Of a stretch of 64,000 nucleotides of DNA, positions 16,774-25,625 are shown piece after piece. How positions within the stretch are numbered: position 1 is the first letter of the stretch; every line of letters starts with the position of its first letter. The DNA comes from Curtobacterium sp. TC1 (GTDB taxonomy: Bacteria > Actinomycetota > Actinomycetes > Actinomycetales > Microbacteriaceae). The DNA lies in assembly GCF_019844075.1 (NCBI RefSeq), contig NZ_CP081964.1:3162001-3226000 (forward strand). Direction: 5' to 3'. Position numbers and translations under genes: made by a program. Under the pieces are notes generated by a model. The model ran no database searches, was not told where the DNA came from, and saw only the letters and a list, made by a program, of their open reading frames with translations.

Positions 16774-18766
16774 GCAGAACCGTCGCCTGACGCGGGACAC
16801 CCGGTACGGCGCGTACAGCGACGGTCCGGACCCGCTCGCGCCGCCCGCCGACCTGGCCGAGGCGCTCGACGCCATCGGGCAGGACGTGATGGCCGGCACG
16901 TCGCCCGAGCGCGCGATGCGGGAGTTCCTGCGCCGTGGCGGCCGGACGCAGCGCGGGCTCGACGACCTCGCGCGCAAGGTCGCGGAACGGCGACGGGAGC
17001 TCACCGCGAAGAACAACCTCGACGGCACGCTCCAGCAGGTCCGCGAACTGCTCGACCAGGCGCTCCGTGCCGAACGCGGTGAACTCGCCCGCAACGTCGA
17101 CCTGGACGACGGGGACCGCGCCCTGGCGGAGATACAGCTCGACAGCCTGTCCCCGTCGCCGGCCGCCGCCGTGCAGGAGCTCGGCGACTACGACTGGACG
17201 AGCCGCGAGGCCCGGCAGAAGTACGACGAGATCAAGGACCTGCTCGGACGCGAGGTGCTCGACCAGCGCTTCGCGGGCATGAAGCAGGCGCTCGAGGGTG
17301 CCACGGACGAGGACCGCGCCGCCGTCAGCGCGATGATGCAGGACCTCAACCAGCTGCTCGAGGACCACCGCGCCGGTACCGACTCGCAGGAGCAGTTCGA
17401 CGAGTTCATGGCGAAGCACGGCGAGTACTTCCCGTCGGGCCCCGCGAACGTCGAGGAGTTGCTCGACGACCTCGCCGCGCGGGCCGCAGCCGCCCAGCGG
17501 ATGCGGAACTCGATGACGCAGGAGCAGCGCGACGAACTCGACGCGCTCGCCCAGCAGGCCTTCGGCTCCCCCGACCTGATGGGGCAGCTGTCCCAGCTCG
17601 ACGGCACCCTGCGGTCCCTGCGCCCCGGCGAGGACTGGGGCGGGTCCGAGCGCATGGACGGCGAGCAGGGCCTCGGACTCGGCGACGGCACCGGGGTCTT
17701 CCAGGACATCGCCGACCTCGACGCCCTCGCGGACCAACTCGCCCAGTCCGGCCCCGGTTCCGAGCTCGACGACCTGGACCTCGACGCCCTGACCCGGCAG
17801 CTCGGCGCCGAGGCCGCCGTCGACGCCAGGACCCTGCAGCAGCTCGAGAAGGCGCTGCGGAACTCCGGGGCGATGCGCCGCGGTGCCGACGGGCAGCTGC
17901 GGCTCACGCCGAAGGCCATGCGGCAGCTCGGCAAGAGCCTGCTCCGTGACGTCGCCGAGCGGATGTCCGGCCGACAGGGAGCCCGCGACGTCCGGCAGTC
18001 CGGCGCGGCCGGCGAGCCCTCCGGCGCGACCCGGCAGTGGGCGTACGGCGACACCGAGCCGTGGGACGTCACCCGCTCGATCACGAACGCGCTGACCCGG
18101 TCCGCGGCCGACGGGCGGGTGGGCCCGGGCGTCCGCCTGACCATCGACGACGTCGAGGTGCAGGAGACGGAGGCCCGCACGCAGGCCTGCGTGGCGCTGC
18201 TCGTCGACACGTCGTTCTCGATGGCGATGGAGGACCGCTGGGTGCCGATGAAGCGCACGGCCCTGGCGTTGCACACGCTCGTCTCGACGCGGTTCCGCGG
18301 CGACGACCTGCAACTGATCGCGTTCGGACGCGAGGCCGAGGTCGTGGACATCGAGCAGCTCGTGGGTCTCGACGCCATGTGGGACAAGGGCACGAACCTG
18401 CACCACGCGCTGCTCCTCGCCAACCGGCACTTCCGGAAGCACCCGACGGCGCAACCCGTGCTGCTCATCGTCACCGACGGCGAGCCGACGTCGCACCTCG
18501 AGCCGAACGGACAGGTGTGGTTCGACTACCCGCCGGACCCGGTGACGATCGCGCTGACCGTGCGGGAGCTCGAGAACGCCGGTCGTCTCGGCGCCCAGAC
18601 GACGTTCTTCCGCCTCGGCGACGACCCGGGGCTGGCACGGTTCATCGACGCGATGGCGAAGCGGGTGGACGGCTCGGTCGTCGCTCCGGAGAACGACGAC
18701 CTCGGCGTCGCCGTCGTGGGGTCGTACCTGGGGTCGCGCCGCGGCGGACCGTCGTTGTTCGACTAG
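16766..18766 (+). CDS. VWA domain protein, partner of the AAA+ ATPase
   Basis: 666 residues. The first 430 are mostly charged, helical and coiled-coil-like, rich in Asp, Gln, Leu and Ala. The C-terminal VWA domain has a complete MIDAS motif DTSFS at 481-485 (ALLVDTSFSMAM) plus downstream Thr and Asp in DKGTNLHH and IVTDGEP. With the upstream BchI-like ATPase it resembles the ChlI/ChlD and CoxD/CoxE types of chelatase or maturation machines. It overlaps the ATPase stop by 8 bases. No metal cofactor enzyme lies beside it, so the client is unknown. Confidence 0.88.
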   Translation: MARQNRRLTRDTRYGAYSDGPDPLAPPADLAEALDAIGQDVMAGTSPERAMREFLRRGGRTQRGLDDLARKVAERRRELTAKNNLDGTLQQVRELLDQALRAERGELARNVDLDDGDRALAEIQLDSLSPSPAAAVQELGDYDWTSREARQKYDEIKDLLGREVLDQRFAGMKQALEGATDEDRAAVSAMMQDLNQLLEDHRAGTDSQEQFDEFMAKHGEYFPSGPANVEELLDDLAARAAAAQRMRNSMTQEQRDELDALAQQAFGSPDLMGQLSQLDGTLRSLRPGEDWGGSERMDGEQGLGLGDGTGVFQDIADLDALADQLAQSGPGSELDDLDLDALTRQLGAEAAVDARTLQQLEKALRNSGAMRRGADGQLRLTPKAMRQLGKSLLRDVAERMSGRQGARDVRQSGAAGEPSGATRQWAYGDTEPWDVTRSITNALTRSAADGRVGPGVRLTIDDVEVQETEARTQACVALLVDTSFSMAMEDRWVPMKRTALALHTLVSTRFRGDDLQLIAFGREAEVVDIEQLVGLDAMWDKGTNLHHALLLANRHFRKHPTAQPVLLIVTDGEPTSHLEPNGQVWFDYPPDPVTIALTVRELENAGRLGAQTTFFRLGDDPGLARFIDAMAKRVDGSVVAPENDDLGVAVVGSYLGSRRGGPSLFD

Positions 18767-19089
18767 CCGCGGACCCGATCGCAACGGGGACTGTTGCGCG
18801 GGGTTCCGCGGTCGTATGCTGAGCGGCACCACAGTTGCCCCAGACCCCGGCCGCCGTGATCGTTCTTCCCGCGCCGACGTCGTCGGTGTGCCGGAAGCGG
18901 TCGGCCGAGTGCACCTGATCCGTTCTCGACCGGTCGACCCCCGCGGGGTCCCGGCGTGCAACGGCGCACGCCACCTCACGGGTTTCCGCGTCCGCGGACG
19001 CGGACCGGTCGGTGGGGTCCGGACCCGACGGGCCCCGCCGACCCGGACCGCAGTCGCCGCGGCCGCACCGCAGGCTCACGACGGGCGGA
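18767..19089. other. 323-base gap with several hairpins
   Basis: No convincing protein gene is present. CGCAAC/GTTGCG at about 18782-18798 may terminate the VWA transcript. Further on are a GGCGTGC/GCACGCC hairpin near 18952-18971 and a 20-base perfect palindrome TCCGCGTCCGCGGACGCGGA at 18985-19004. A weak promoter-like pair (TTGCGC 18794, TATGCT 18815) points rightward with no gene to serve. Confidence 0.45.
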
Positions 19090-19848
19090 TCAGAACAACG
19101 GCCACGGCACCGCGGGACCGTGCCCCGGCGGTGGCGGGAAGATGCCGACGGCCCGCAGTGCCGCGCACCGCGCACGCAGCGTGTCGACCTCTTCCGGTGT
19201 CAGGTGCTCGGCGAGTTCGTCGGCCAGGGCACCGCGGAGCGCTTCCGACACCCGGTCGAGCCCCTCGAGTTCGTCCGGCCCGAGCGGCTCGCCGATCCAC
19301 CCCCACAGCACCGTGCGGAGCTTGTGCTCGACGTGGAACGCCAGCCCGTGGTCGACCCCGAACCGGTGACCGTCGGGCATGGCCAGCACGTGCCCGCCCT
19401 TGCGGTCGGCGTTGTTCACGACGACGTCGAAGACGGCCATGCGACGCAACGCCTCGGAGTCCTCGTGCACGAGCGTCACCGGGTGGTCGTGCTCGTCGAT
19501 CGCCTCGAGGACGGGCAGCCACGGTGACCCGTCGGCCTCGGCGACCTCGGGGGCGACGAGGTCGACCGCGTCCTGATCCGGGTCGATCGTCTGCCAGCGC
19601 TGCACCATGCCGGGGCCGAACGGGCCGTCACCGAGCCAGGTCGGCGGGACGATCCCCCAGCCGAACGCCTCGGACACCAGGTGCGCCCCGATCTCGCGGC
19701 CGGCGAGCGTGCCGTCCGGGAAGTCCCAGAGCGGGCGCTCCCCCTCGATCGGCTTGTAGACGACTGCCTCGCCGTCCAGTTCGGCCAGGAACGTCGCGTT
19801 CGAGGCCTCGCGGATCCGCGCCGTGATGGTCAGTGCGCCGTCGCTCAT
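19090..19848 (-). CDS. SCO1664 family protein (PI3/PI4-kinase-like fold)
   Basis: 252 residues. Motifs typical of this actinobacterial family are VVYKPIEGERPLWDFP, EVAFG-type region EAFGWGIVPPTW, FDVVVNNADRKGGH and HGLAFHVEHKLRTVLWGW. The NNADRK-x-H and FGVDHG elements resemble the catalytic and metal-binding loops of phosphatidylinositol-kinase-like enzymes. It overlaps the DUF3090 gene by 4 bases. Phosphatase, DUF3090 and SCO1664 genes are conserved neighbours in many actinobacteria, often near mshC; their joint role is not established. Confidence 0.88.
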   Translation of the reverse strand: MSDGALTITARIREASNATFLAELDGEAVVYKPIEGERPLWDFPDGTLAGREIGAHLVSEAFGWGIVPPTWLGDGPFGPGMVQRWQTIDPDQDAVDLVAPEVAEADGSPWLPVLEAIDEHDHPVTLVHEDSEALRRMAVFDVVVNNADRKGGHVLAMPDGHRFGVDHGLAFHVEHKLRTVLWGWIGEPLGPDELEGLDRVSEALRGALADELAEHLTPEEVDTLRARCAALRAVGIFPPPPGHGPAVPWPLF

Positions 19849-20372
19849 GCGTCGCCGGGCCGACGGCCGGCGGCGACGATCTCGCGCGTGCGCTCGACGA
19901 ACGCGCGGGCGGTGCCGACCGGGATCTTGACCTGGAAGAGCTCGTCGGGCTCGGGGATCTCGACGACCGCCTCGATCTCGATGCCGTCCTCGCTCTCCTC
20001 GGACACGATCTCGACGTCGTCGTCGATCGGGTACGCCTCGATGACCACCTGCGCCGTCGACGGGTCGAAGCCCAGGCTCAGGGCACCGGCACGGAACTCC
20101 GGTTCCACGGGCTGGTCGAGGGGCTCCGGGTCACGGAGCTCGACAGGGGCGGTGTCCGGCACGCTGAAGCGGTTCGCCTCGACCGTGGCGACCTCGTCCA
20201 GCAGCTCGTCGATCTTCTCGGCGAGCACGGCGGTCTGCTCCTTCTCGAGGGCGACGCTGGTGACGCGCTTGCCGGAACGGGCCTGCAGGTAGAACGAGCG
20301 CTCGCCCGGACGGCCGATGGTGCCGACGACGAGGCGGTCCGGCCAGTCGAAGCCGTGGACGATGGAGGGCAT
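19845..20372 (-). CDS. DUF3090 family protein
   Basis: 175 residues. The start HGFDWPDRLVVGTIGRPGER and FYLQAR segments are typical of DUF3090, an actinobacterial family of unknown function. It is acidic, especially near residues 115-140 (DDDVEIVSEESEDGIEIE). The 3' end overlaps the SCO1664 gene by 4 bases and the phosphatase gene lies 33 bases upstream, so one transcript is likely. Confidence 0.9.
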   Translation of the reverse strand: MPSIVHGFDWPDRLVVGTIGRPGERSFYLQARSGKRVTSVALEKEQTAVLAEKIDELLDEVATVEANRFSVPDTAPVELRDPEPLDQPVEPEFRAGALSLGFDPSTAQVVIEAYPIDDDVEIVSEESEDGIEIEAVVEIPEPDELFQVKIPVGTARAFVERTREIVAAGRRPGDA

Positions 20373-20405
20373 ACCCGCATTGTAGGAGTGCGGGCCTGCG
20401 CCCGT

Positions 20406-21128
20406 TCAGGGTCGGGCAGGACCCGGCTCGGACGGGGCCTCCGGGTGTCCGGCCCCGCCGCCGACCGCCGCGTCCCCGCTGGGCGCCGGAGCGGTCGCGA
20501 GCCACGACAGATCGCCGGACTCGGTGTTCGTCGCGACCACCTCGGGGCGGTGCTCGCCGTACCGGACGACGGACACCGACGCCGGTCCGACACCGATGCG
20601 CTGGAACAGGTCGAGGTGCATGCCGAACGCGTCGGCGAGGACGGACTTGATGATGTCGCCGTGGCTCACCGCGACCCAGACCGCGCCGGGACCGTGCGCC
20701 GCCTCGACCTCGGCGTCGATGCGGCGGACCGCCGACACCGCCCGGGACTGCATGGTCTGCATGGACTCACCGCCGGGGAACACCACGGCGCTCGGGTTCG
20801 CCTGCACGGTCCGCCACAGCGGCTCCTTCGCCAGGTCGACGAGCTTCCGCCCCTGCCACTCGCCGTAGTCCGCCTCGGTGATCGCCCGCTCGACCGCCGA
20901 CGCGGGGTCGCCCGACTGTCGCTCCAGGATCGCCCGGGCCGTCTGCCGGCACCGCTCGAGCGGGCTCGAGACGACCACGGCGAGGGGGACGGCCGCGATG
21001 CGCTCCGCGGTGCGGTCGGCCTGCTTCCGGCCGACGGCGTCGAGTCGCACGCCGGCGGTGCGTCCAGCGAGCACGCCCGTGGCGTTCGCGGTGGTGCGTC
21101 CGTGTCGGACGAGGAGGACGGTCGCCAT
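20406..21128 (-). CDS. histidine phosphatase family protein (MSMEG_4193/Rv2135c type)
   Basis: 240 residues. The catalytic RHG motif is at residues 8-10 (LLVRHGRT), with SSPLERCRQTA, the proton donor region ITEADYGEWQG and the second histidine in VAVSHGDII. This is the phosphoglycerate-mutase-like histidine phosphatase fold. The C-terminal 30 residues are Gly/Pro/Ala rich and probably disordered. It heads the conserved phosphatase-DUF3090-SCO1664 set. Substrate unknown. Confidence 0.9.
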   Translation of the reverse strand: MATVLLVRHGRTTANATGVLAGRTAGVRLDAVGRKQADRTAERIAAVPLAVVVSSPLERCRQTARAILERQSGDPASAVERAITEADYGEWQGRKLVDLAKEPLWRTVQANPSAVVFPGGESMQTMQSRAVSAVRRIDAEVEAAHGPGAVWVAVSHGDIIKSVLADAFGMHLDLFQRIGVGPASVSVVRYGEHRPEVVATNTESGDLSWLATAPAPSGDAAVGGGAGHPEAPSEPGPARP

Positions 21129-21174
21129 GTGCCCGATCCTACGATCACGGCCAGGTGGCTGAGCGCAACGGCGG

Positions 21175-21555
21175 TCAGCGACCGACGATGGTGTCGGCGT
21201 GCTCGACGATCCAGTCCATCAGGGGGACCAGTCGCGCAGCCAGTTCGGCGCCGCTCTCGGAGAGCGAGTAGTCCACCCGGGGCGGGATCGTGGGCTGGGC
21301 GACCCTGGTCACGATCCCGTCGTGCTCCAGGGTCCGCAGGGTGGAGGCGAGCATCTTCTCGCTGATCCCCTCGATGGTGCGTCGCAGTTCGCTCCAGCGC
21401 ATGCTGCCCGGCTCGAGTGCGAGGAGCACGAGGACGCCCCACCGGCTCGTGACGTGTGTGAGCACGACTCGCGACGGACACGCCGAGGGGAAGCGTGCGG
21501 AAGCGTCCTCGTCCCGTGCGGGCGGTGCAGGCGGTTCCACGATTCCGACGTCCAT
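21175..21555 (-). CDS. HxlR family transcriptional regulator
   Basis: 126 residues with the HxlR winged helix: SRWGVLVLLALEPGSMRWSE, RTIEGISEKMLASTLRTLE, DGIVTR and VDYSLSESG. The ATG at 21555 has no Shine-Dalgarno. A TAAGCT that could be a -10 element lies 7-12 bases before it, suggesting leaderless expression. An AGGTGCGTACCT element overlaps the region. It is divergent from a secreted SnoaL-like protein gene that it may control. Confidence 0.88.
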   Translation of the reverse strand: MDVGIVEPPAPPARDEDASARFPSACPSRVVLTHVTSRWGVLVLLALEPGSMRWSELRRTIEGISEKMLASTLRTLEHDGIVTRVAQPTIPPRVDYSLSESGAELAARLVPLMDWIVEHADTIVGR

Positions 21556-21649
21556 GTCAGGAGCTTACAAAAAGGTGCGTACCTGTGCTCGAGAGAGTTT
21601 CTTGCGATGCTGCGATCACCCGATGACGCCACACGAACAGGAGAACACC

Positions 21650-22603
21650 ATGACCGACGACCTGATCTCACGCGCACGTTCCAGCCGTCTCGCCCGTGGC
21701 GCGGCCGTCGCCGCCGGAGCCGCCCTCATCACCGGACTCGCCGTCTCCACGCCAGCAGTCGCTGCTCCTGCGGCCCGGCAGCAGTCGAGCGCGACGGCCG
21801 CCGCGGACCGACGGGACACCGCCACCGAACACCGCAACGCCAGCAGCGTCCGGCGGCTCATCACCCAGACCTTCGCTGATCCCGGCAGCAGGTCCTCCCG
21901 GCAGCTCGCGGCTCGGCTCGTCTCCCCGAGCGCAGTCGCGCACGGAGCGGGAACCGCCGCCGGGCCGGACGGCCTCCTCGCACAGTTCTCGGCCGACCGC
22001 ACCCGGGTTCCCGGTGCGCGAGCAGTGATCAAGCACACCGCAGCCGACGGCGACCTCGTCGCCGTGCACTGGCAGATCGCACCGGACCCGTGCGACGAAC
22101 GCCGCGGTGACGCCGCCGTCGACCTGTTCCGCCTCCAGCACGGCCGGGTCGTCGAGCGCTGGTCACTCGAGCAGCCCATCCCGACCGGCACACCTGCCAG
22201 CGGGAACACGAACACCATGTTCAGCGACCTGTACCGGCCGGCACGTCCGACCGCCGCGCCCTCGGAGCGCCAGGAAGAACGCAACCGCGTCTTCGCGGTG
22301 TCGGCCTACAACACGCTGTTCCGGGACCACGACGCGTCGATCCTCGACCGTGCCTTCGACCCCGCGTACCTCCAGCACAACTCGGTTGCTCCGAACGGGA
22401 CGGCCGCCCTGAAGCAACTGTTCGGGAGTGGTGCGCAGTTCCCGGCACAGCAGTCCGTCATCTCGCTCTCCGACGGCGACATCGTCTGGACCTTCTCCCA
22501 GGCGGTCGGCGCGAAGCCCGGCGATCCGCTGCTCGCTGCTGACCTGTTCCGCGTCGACGGCGGCCTCATCCGCGAGCACTGGGACGTCGTCCCCACGAGC
22601 TAG
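21650..22603 (+). CDS. secreted protein with two SnoaL/NTF2-like domains
   Basis: 317 residues from ATG 21650, with AGGAG 6 bases upstream. A signal peptide covers about residues 1-41 (basic start, hydrophobic AAVAAGAALITGLAV, cleavage near AVAAPAA). Two NTF2-like repeats follow (about 65-187 and 210-315), each ending in the typical FRL/FRVDGG...EHWD strand. Such domains bind small hydrophobic ligands or catalyse cyclisation and isomerisation. Export of a double SnoaL protein is somewhat unusual. The divergent HxlR regulator suggests inducible expression. Confidence 0.82.
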   Translation: MTDDLISRARSSRLARGAAVAAGAALITGLAVSTPAVAAPAARQQSSATAAADRRDTATEHRNASSVRRLITQTFADPGSRSSRQLAARLVSPSAVAHGAGTAAGPDGLLAQFSADRTRVPGARAVIKHTAADGDLVAVHWQIAPDPCDERRGDAAVDLFRLQHGRVVERWSLEQPIPTGTPASGNTNTMFSDLYRPARPTAAPSERQEERNRVFAVSAYNTLFRDHDASILDRAFDPAYLQHNSVAPNGTAALKQLFGSGAQFPAQQSVISLSDGDIVWTFSQAVGAKPGDPLLAADLFRVDGGLIREHWDVVPTS

Positions 22604-22675
22604 CACGATCAGCTCGACCGCTGCCCGTCCCGCGGGCGCGCTCCGCCGTCGACCGCGCGCCTGACGACCGCACCC

Positions 22676-22704
22676 TTGACTGGCCGTCGGCGGACCGATC
22701 AGAT
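22676..22704 (+). promoter_or_regulatory. candidate promoter of leaderless MFS gene
   Basis: TTGACT at 22676-22681 and TCAGAT at 22699-22704 are spaced by 17 bases. The -10 element ends 6 bases before ATG 22711, so the transcript would start at or next to the start codon. Confidence 0.45.
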
Positions 22705-22710
22705 GGTCTC

Positions 22711-23916
22711 ATGACCCGGCACCCCCGAGGGGCCCTGTTCGCCACGTCGACGATGACCGGCTTCGGCATCGCGACGTGGGTGACCAGGACGCCCGCCATC
22801 CGCGACGAACTCGGGGCGTCCATCGAGGCGATGGGGCTCGTGCTGCTCGGGCTGTCGATCGGGTCGATGATCGGGATCCTCGGTGCCGGTGCGCTCGTCC
22901 GACGGCTCGGGACGCGACCGTTGATCCTGCTCGGTGGCGCGCTGCCCGTGGTCGGCATGGTCCTCGTCGCCCTGCTGGCCCCGGCGCAGGTGCCGGCGGG
23001 TGTCTGGGCGGGGCTGTTCCTGATCGGGTTCGGGTCCGGAGTCGCCGAGATCGGCCTCAACGTCGAGGCCGCCGCGGTCGAACGGCACATCGGCCGCCCA
23101 GTGGTGCCGGTGCTGCACGCCTGCTTCAGCCTGGGCACCGTCGTCGGCGGGGTCGTCGGCATCGCGATGACGGCTGCCCGGACACCGGTGGCCGTGCACC
23201 TGCTGGTGGGGGCCGCGGTGATGGCGGCACTCGCGGCGTTCGCTGCGCTCAACCTGCAGCCGCTCCCGCGTACCGCGGCACCGACGGACGGAGCCGACGC
23301 CGCGGACACCGTCGCCGCGTCCCGCGACACCACGGCGACCCGCCGATCCGTCATCACCGTGCAGCTCGCCCTCATCGCGGTGATCACGCTCGCGATGGCC
23401 TTCGCCGAGGGTGCCGCCAGCGACTGGCTCCCGCTCCTGATGACGACCGACCACGACGCCCCGGAAGCGGTCGGCTCGCTGGTCTTCACCGGGTTCGCGC
23501 TCGCGATGCTCATCGGTCGGTCGGCCGGTACCCCGCTCGTCATGCGGCTCGGGCGAGGCCCGGTCGTCCGGCTCTGCGCCGCGGTCGGCGGGATCGGGGT
23601 TCTGCTCGTGGTGGTCTCGCCGAGTCCGGTCGTCACGGCGATCGCCGCGGCCGTGTGGGGGCTCGGCATCGCCCTCGGGTTCCCACTCGCGATCTCGGCA
23701 GCGGGTGACCACCCGACCGACGGCGACCGCCGCGTGTCGGTCGTCGCCACCGCCGGGTACATCGCGTTCCTGGTCGGGCCGCCCCTGCTCGGCTTCGTCG
23801 GCGAGCACCTCGGGCTGCAGGCGGCGATGCTGGTGCCCCTCGTGCTGCTCGTCGCCGCCTTCGTCGTCGCGCCCGCCGCCCGTGACGCCGACGTCCGGCG
23901 GACCGTCCCCACCTGA
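22711..23916 (+). CDS. MFS transporter (YbjJ-like)
   Basis: 401 residues with 12 hydrophobic segments. The N-terminal FGIATWVTRTPAIRDELG and the IGFGSGVAEIGLNVEAAAVE region are characteristic of the YbjJ-type MFS branch, whose substrates are mostly unknown. No Shine-Dalgarno precedes ATG 22711, in line with the leaderless promoter described separately. It is followed after 71 bases by the AI-2E-type permease gene. Confidence 0.85.
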   Translation: MTRHPRGALFATSTMTGFGIATWVTRTPAIRDELGASIEAMGLVLLGLSIGSMIGILGAGALVRRLGTRPLILLGGALPVVGMVLVALLAPAQVPAGVWAGLFLIGFGSGVAEIGLNVEAAAVERHIGRPVVPVLHACFSLGTVVGGVVGIAMTAARTPVAVHLLVGAAVMAALAAFAALNLQPLPRTAAPTDGADAADTVAASRDTTATRRSVITVQLALIAVITLAMAFAEGAASDWLPLLMTTDHDAPEAVGSLVFTGFALAMLIGRSAGTPLVMRLGRGPVVRLCAAVGGIGVLLVVVSPSPVVTAIAAAVWGLGIALGFPLAISAAGDHPTDGDRRVSVVATAGYIAFLVGPPLLGFVGEHLGLQAAMLVPLVLLVAAFVVAPAARDADVRRTVPT

Positions 23917-23987
23917 TCCGCGACGCCGGGCGCGCGTCCGTGCGCGGGTCCGGGCGCGCCGCCCCGCGGATCGGTACGGTCGTTCCC

Positions 23988-25133
23988 ATGCCGTTCTTCC
24001 GCGACAGCCCCCAGCCGACCACCCCCTCGAAGATCCAGGCGGCGTGGTCCGACTCGGCGGGCCGCCTCGCGACGCGCTGCCTGCAGCTGATCATCGTCGT
24101 GGTGGTCATCGCGGGCGTCGTCTACGCCGGCGGCGTCCTGAGCGTCGTCACCATCCCGGTGCTGCTCGCGCTCATCATCGCGTCGGCCATGCACCCGGTC
24201 GTGTCCTGGCTCCGCAAGCACCGGGTGCCGTCCGTGCTGGCGACCCTCGCGGTGCTCATCGGCGTCCTCGCGGTGCTGAGCCTGGTCGGCTGGCTGATCG
24301 TCGTCGCGGTCGAGAACCAGTGGTCGCAGCTGCAGAAGTCGGCCGTCGACGGGTTCCAGCAGTTGCAGGACTTCGCGAAGAACCTGCCGATCTCGATCTC
24401 GGACAAGCAGGTCGACGACGCGGTGGCGTCCGTCACCGACTTCGTCACGAGCGCGCAGTTCGGCTCCGGTGCCCTGGCCGGCGCCTCGGCCACCGCGAAC
24501 TTCCTGACCGGCCTGGTGCTGATGATCGTGGTGCTGTTCTTCTTCCTCAAGGACGGCCCGAGCATCTGGGAGTTCCTGCTCCGTCCGTTCACGGGTGAGC
24601 GGTACGCGCGTGCACGCCGGGTCGGCGACCGCGTGGTGTCGACCCTCGGCGGGTACGTCCGCGGCACGGCGACGGTCGCCGCCGTCGACGCCATCGGCAT
24701 CGGTGTCGGCATCGCGATCGTCGGCGTCCCGCTCGCGCTCCCCCTGGCCGTCGTCGTGTTCATCACCGCCTTCATCCCGATCGTCGGTGCGACCGCGGCC
24801 GGCATCCTCGCCGCCCTGGTCGCACTCGTCGCGCTCGGCCCGGTCCAGGCGCTCATCGTGGTCGGCATCGTGATCCTGGTGAACCAGCTCGAGGGCAACT
24901 TCCTGCAGCCGGTCCTGATGGGTCGCACGCTGAAGCTGCACGGCCTGGTCATCCTGATCGGTCTGACCGCGGGCACCGTCCTGGCCGGCATCACCGGGGC
25001 CATCATCTCGGTGCCGCTGCTGGCCGCGGCGTGGGGCGCGATCCTGGTCTGGGACGGCCCGAACACCCCGGCGCGTCCGTGGCGCAAGAAGCGCAACGAG
25101 GACGTCACGGCCCACGAGCTCCCCGCCGACTGA
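23988..25133 (+). CDS. AI-2E family transporter (PerM/YdiK-like)
   Basis: 381 residues from ATG 23988. The family pattern is clear: paired N-terminal membrane helices, a soluble region rich in Gln and Asp (about 110-160), then FLTGLVLMIVVLFFFLKDGP, GYVRGTATVAAVDAIGIGVG, FITAFIPIVGATAAGILAALVAL and LVNQLEGNFLQPVLMGRTLKLH. Members include putative exporters of autoinducer-2 and Na+/H+ antiporters, so the substrate is open. The C-terminus is short and basic. Confidence 0.9.
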   Translation: MPFFRDSPQPTTPSKIQAAWSDSAGRLATRCLQLIIVVVVIAGVVYAGGVLSVVTIPVLLALIIASAMHPVVSWLRKHRVPSVLATLAVLIGVLAVLSLVGWLIVVAVENQWSQLQKSAVDGFQQLQDFAKNLPISISDKQVDDAVASVTDFVTSAQFGSGALAGASATANFLTGLVLMIVVLFFFLKDGPSIWEFLLRPFTGERYARARRVGDRVVSTLGGYVRGTATVAAVDAIGIGVGIAIVGVPLALPLAVVVFITAFIPIVGATAAGILAALVALVALGPVQALIVVGIVILVNQLEGNFLQPVLMGRTLKLHGLVILIGLTAGTVLAGITGAIISVPLLAAAWGAILVWDGPNTPARPWRKKRNEDVTAHELPAD

Positions 25134-25196
25134 GTCCCGGGGCGTTCTGCGGACATCCGTTTCGCGCAATCGGGACCGTCGCACGAAGATGGACCC

Positions 25197-25625
25197 GTGC
25201 TCGTCTCCATCGTCTACATGAGTCGCGCCGTCGTCCCCTTCGACGACGGCGACCTGGCGACGCTGCTGGACGGCTCACGGCTCCGCAACGAGGCGCTCGG
25301 CGTCTCCGGACTGCTCGTGGTGAAGGGCGGCCGCTTCATGCAGTTGCTCGAGGGTCCGGCGTGGAGCGTCGACGACCGGTTCGCCGCCATCAGCCGTGAT
25401 CCGCGGCACGGCGAGGTGAAGTCGCTCATCCGCGAGGACATCGAGCGACGGCGCTTCGACGGATGGTCGATGGCCTACCGCTCGCTCGACGACGCGGACG
25501 TCCACACGGAGCCGGGCTTCAGTCCGTTCCTGTCCGGCGCAACGGACTTCCCACGGTCGTTCGACCGCACGAGCGCCGCGTGGCTGCTCAAGTGGTTCCG
25601 CGACCGCGAACTCCACGACCGCTGA
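25197..25625 (+). CDS. BLUF-domain blue-light photoreceptor
   Basis: 142 residues, essentially a stand-alone BLUF domain. The flavin-binding and photochemical residues are all in place: Y7 (SIVYMSRA), N31 (LRNEALGVSGLL), Q49 (FMQLLEG), W90 and M92 (DGWSMAYRSL). BLUF proteins bind FAD and shift a hydrogen-bond network under blue light, signalling to a partner. No output domain is fused, so a protein partner is expected. The GTG start lacks a strong Shine-Dalgarno. Its 3' end overlaps the convergent TetR gene by 38 bases. Confidence 0.92.
   Translation: MLVSIVYMSRAVVPFDDGDLATLLDGSRLRNEALGVSGLLVVKGGRFMQLLEGPAWSVDDRFAAISRDPRHGEVKSLIREDIERRRFDGWSMAYRSLDDADVHTEPGFSPFLSGATDFPRSFDRTSAAWLLKWFRDRELHDR

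Noticed and set aside
18816..19826. A long plus-strand protein opposite the SCO1664 gene
   Set aside because: Composition is Arg/Pro/Ala low complexity and the opposite strand carries a conserved family with good motifs.
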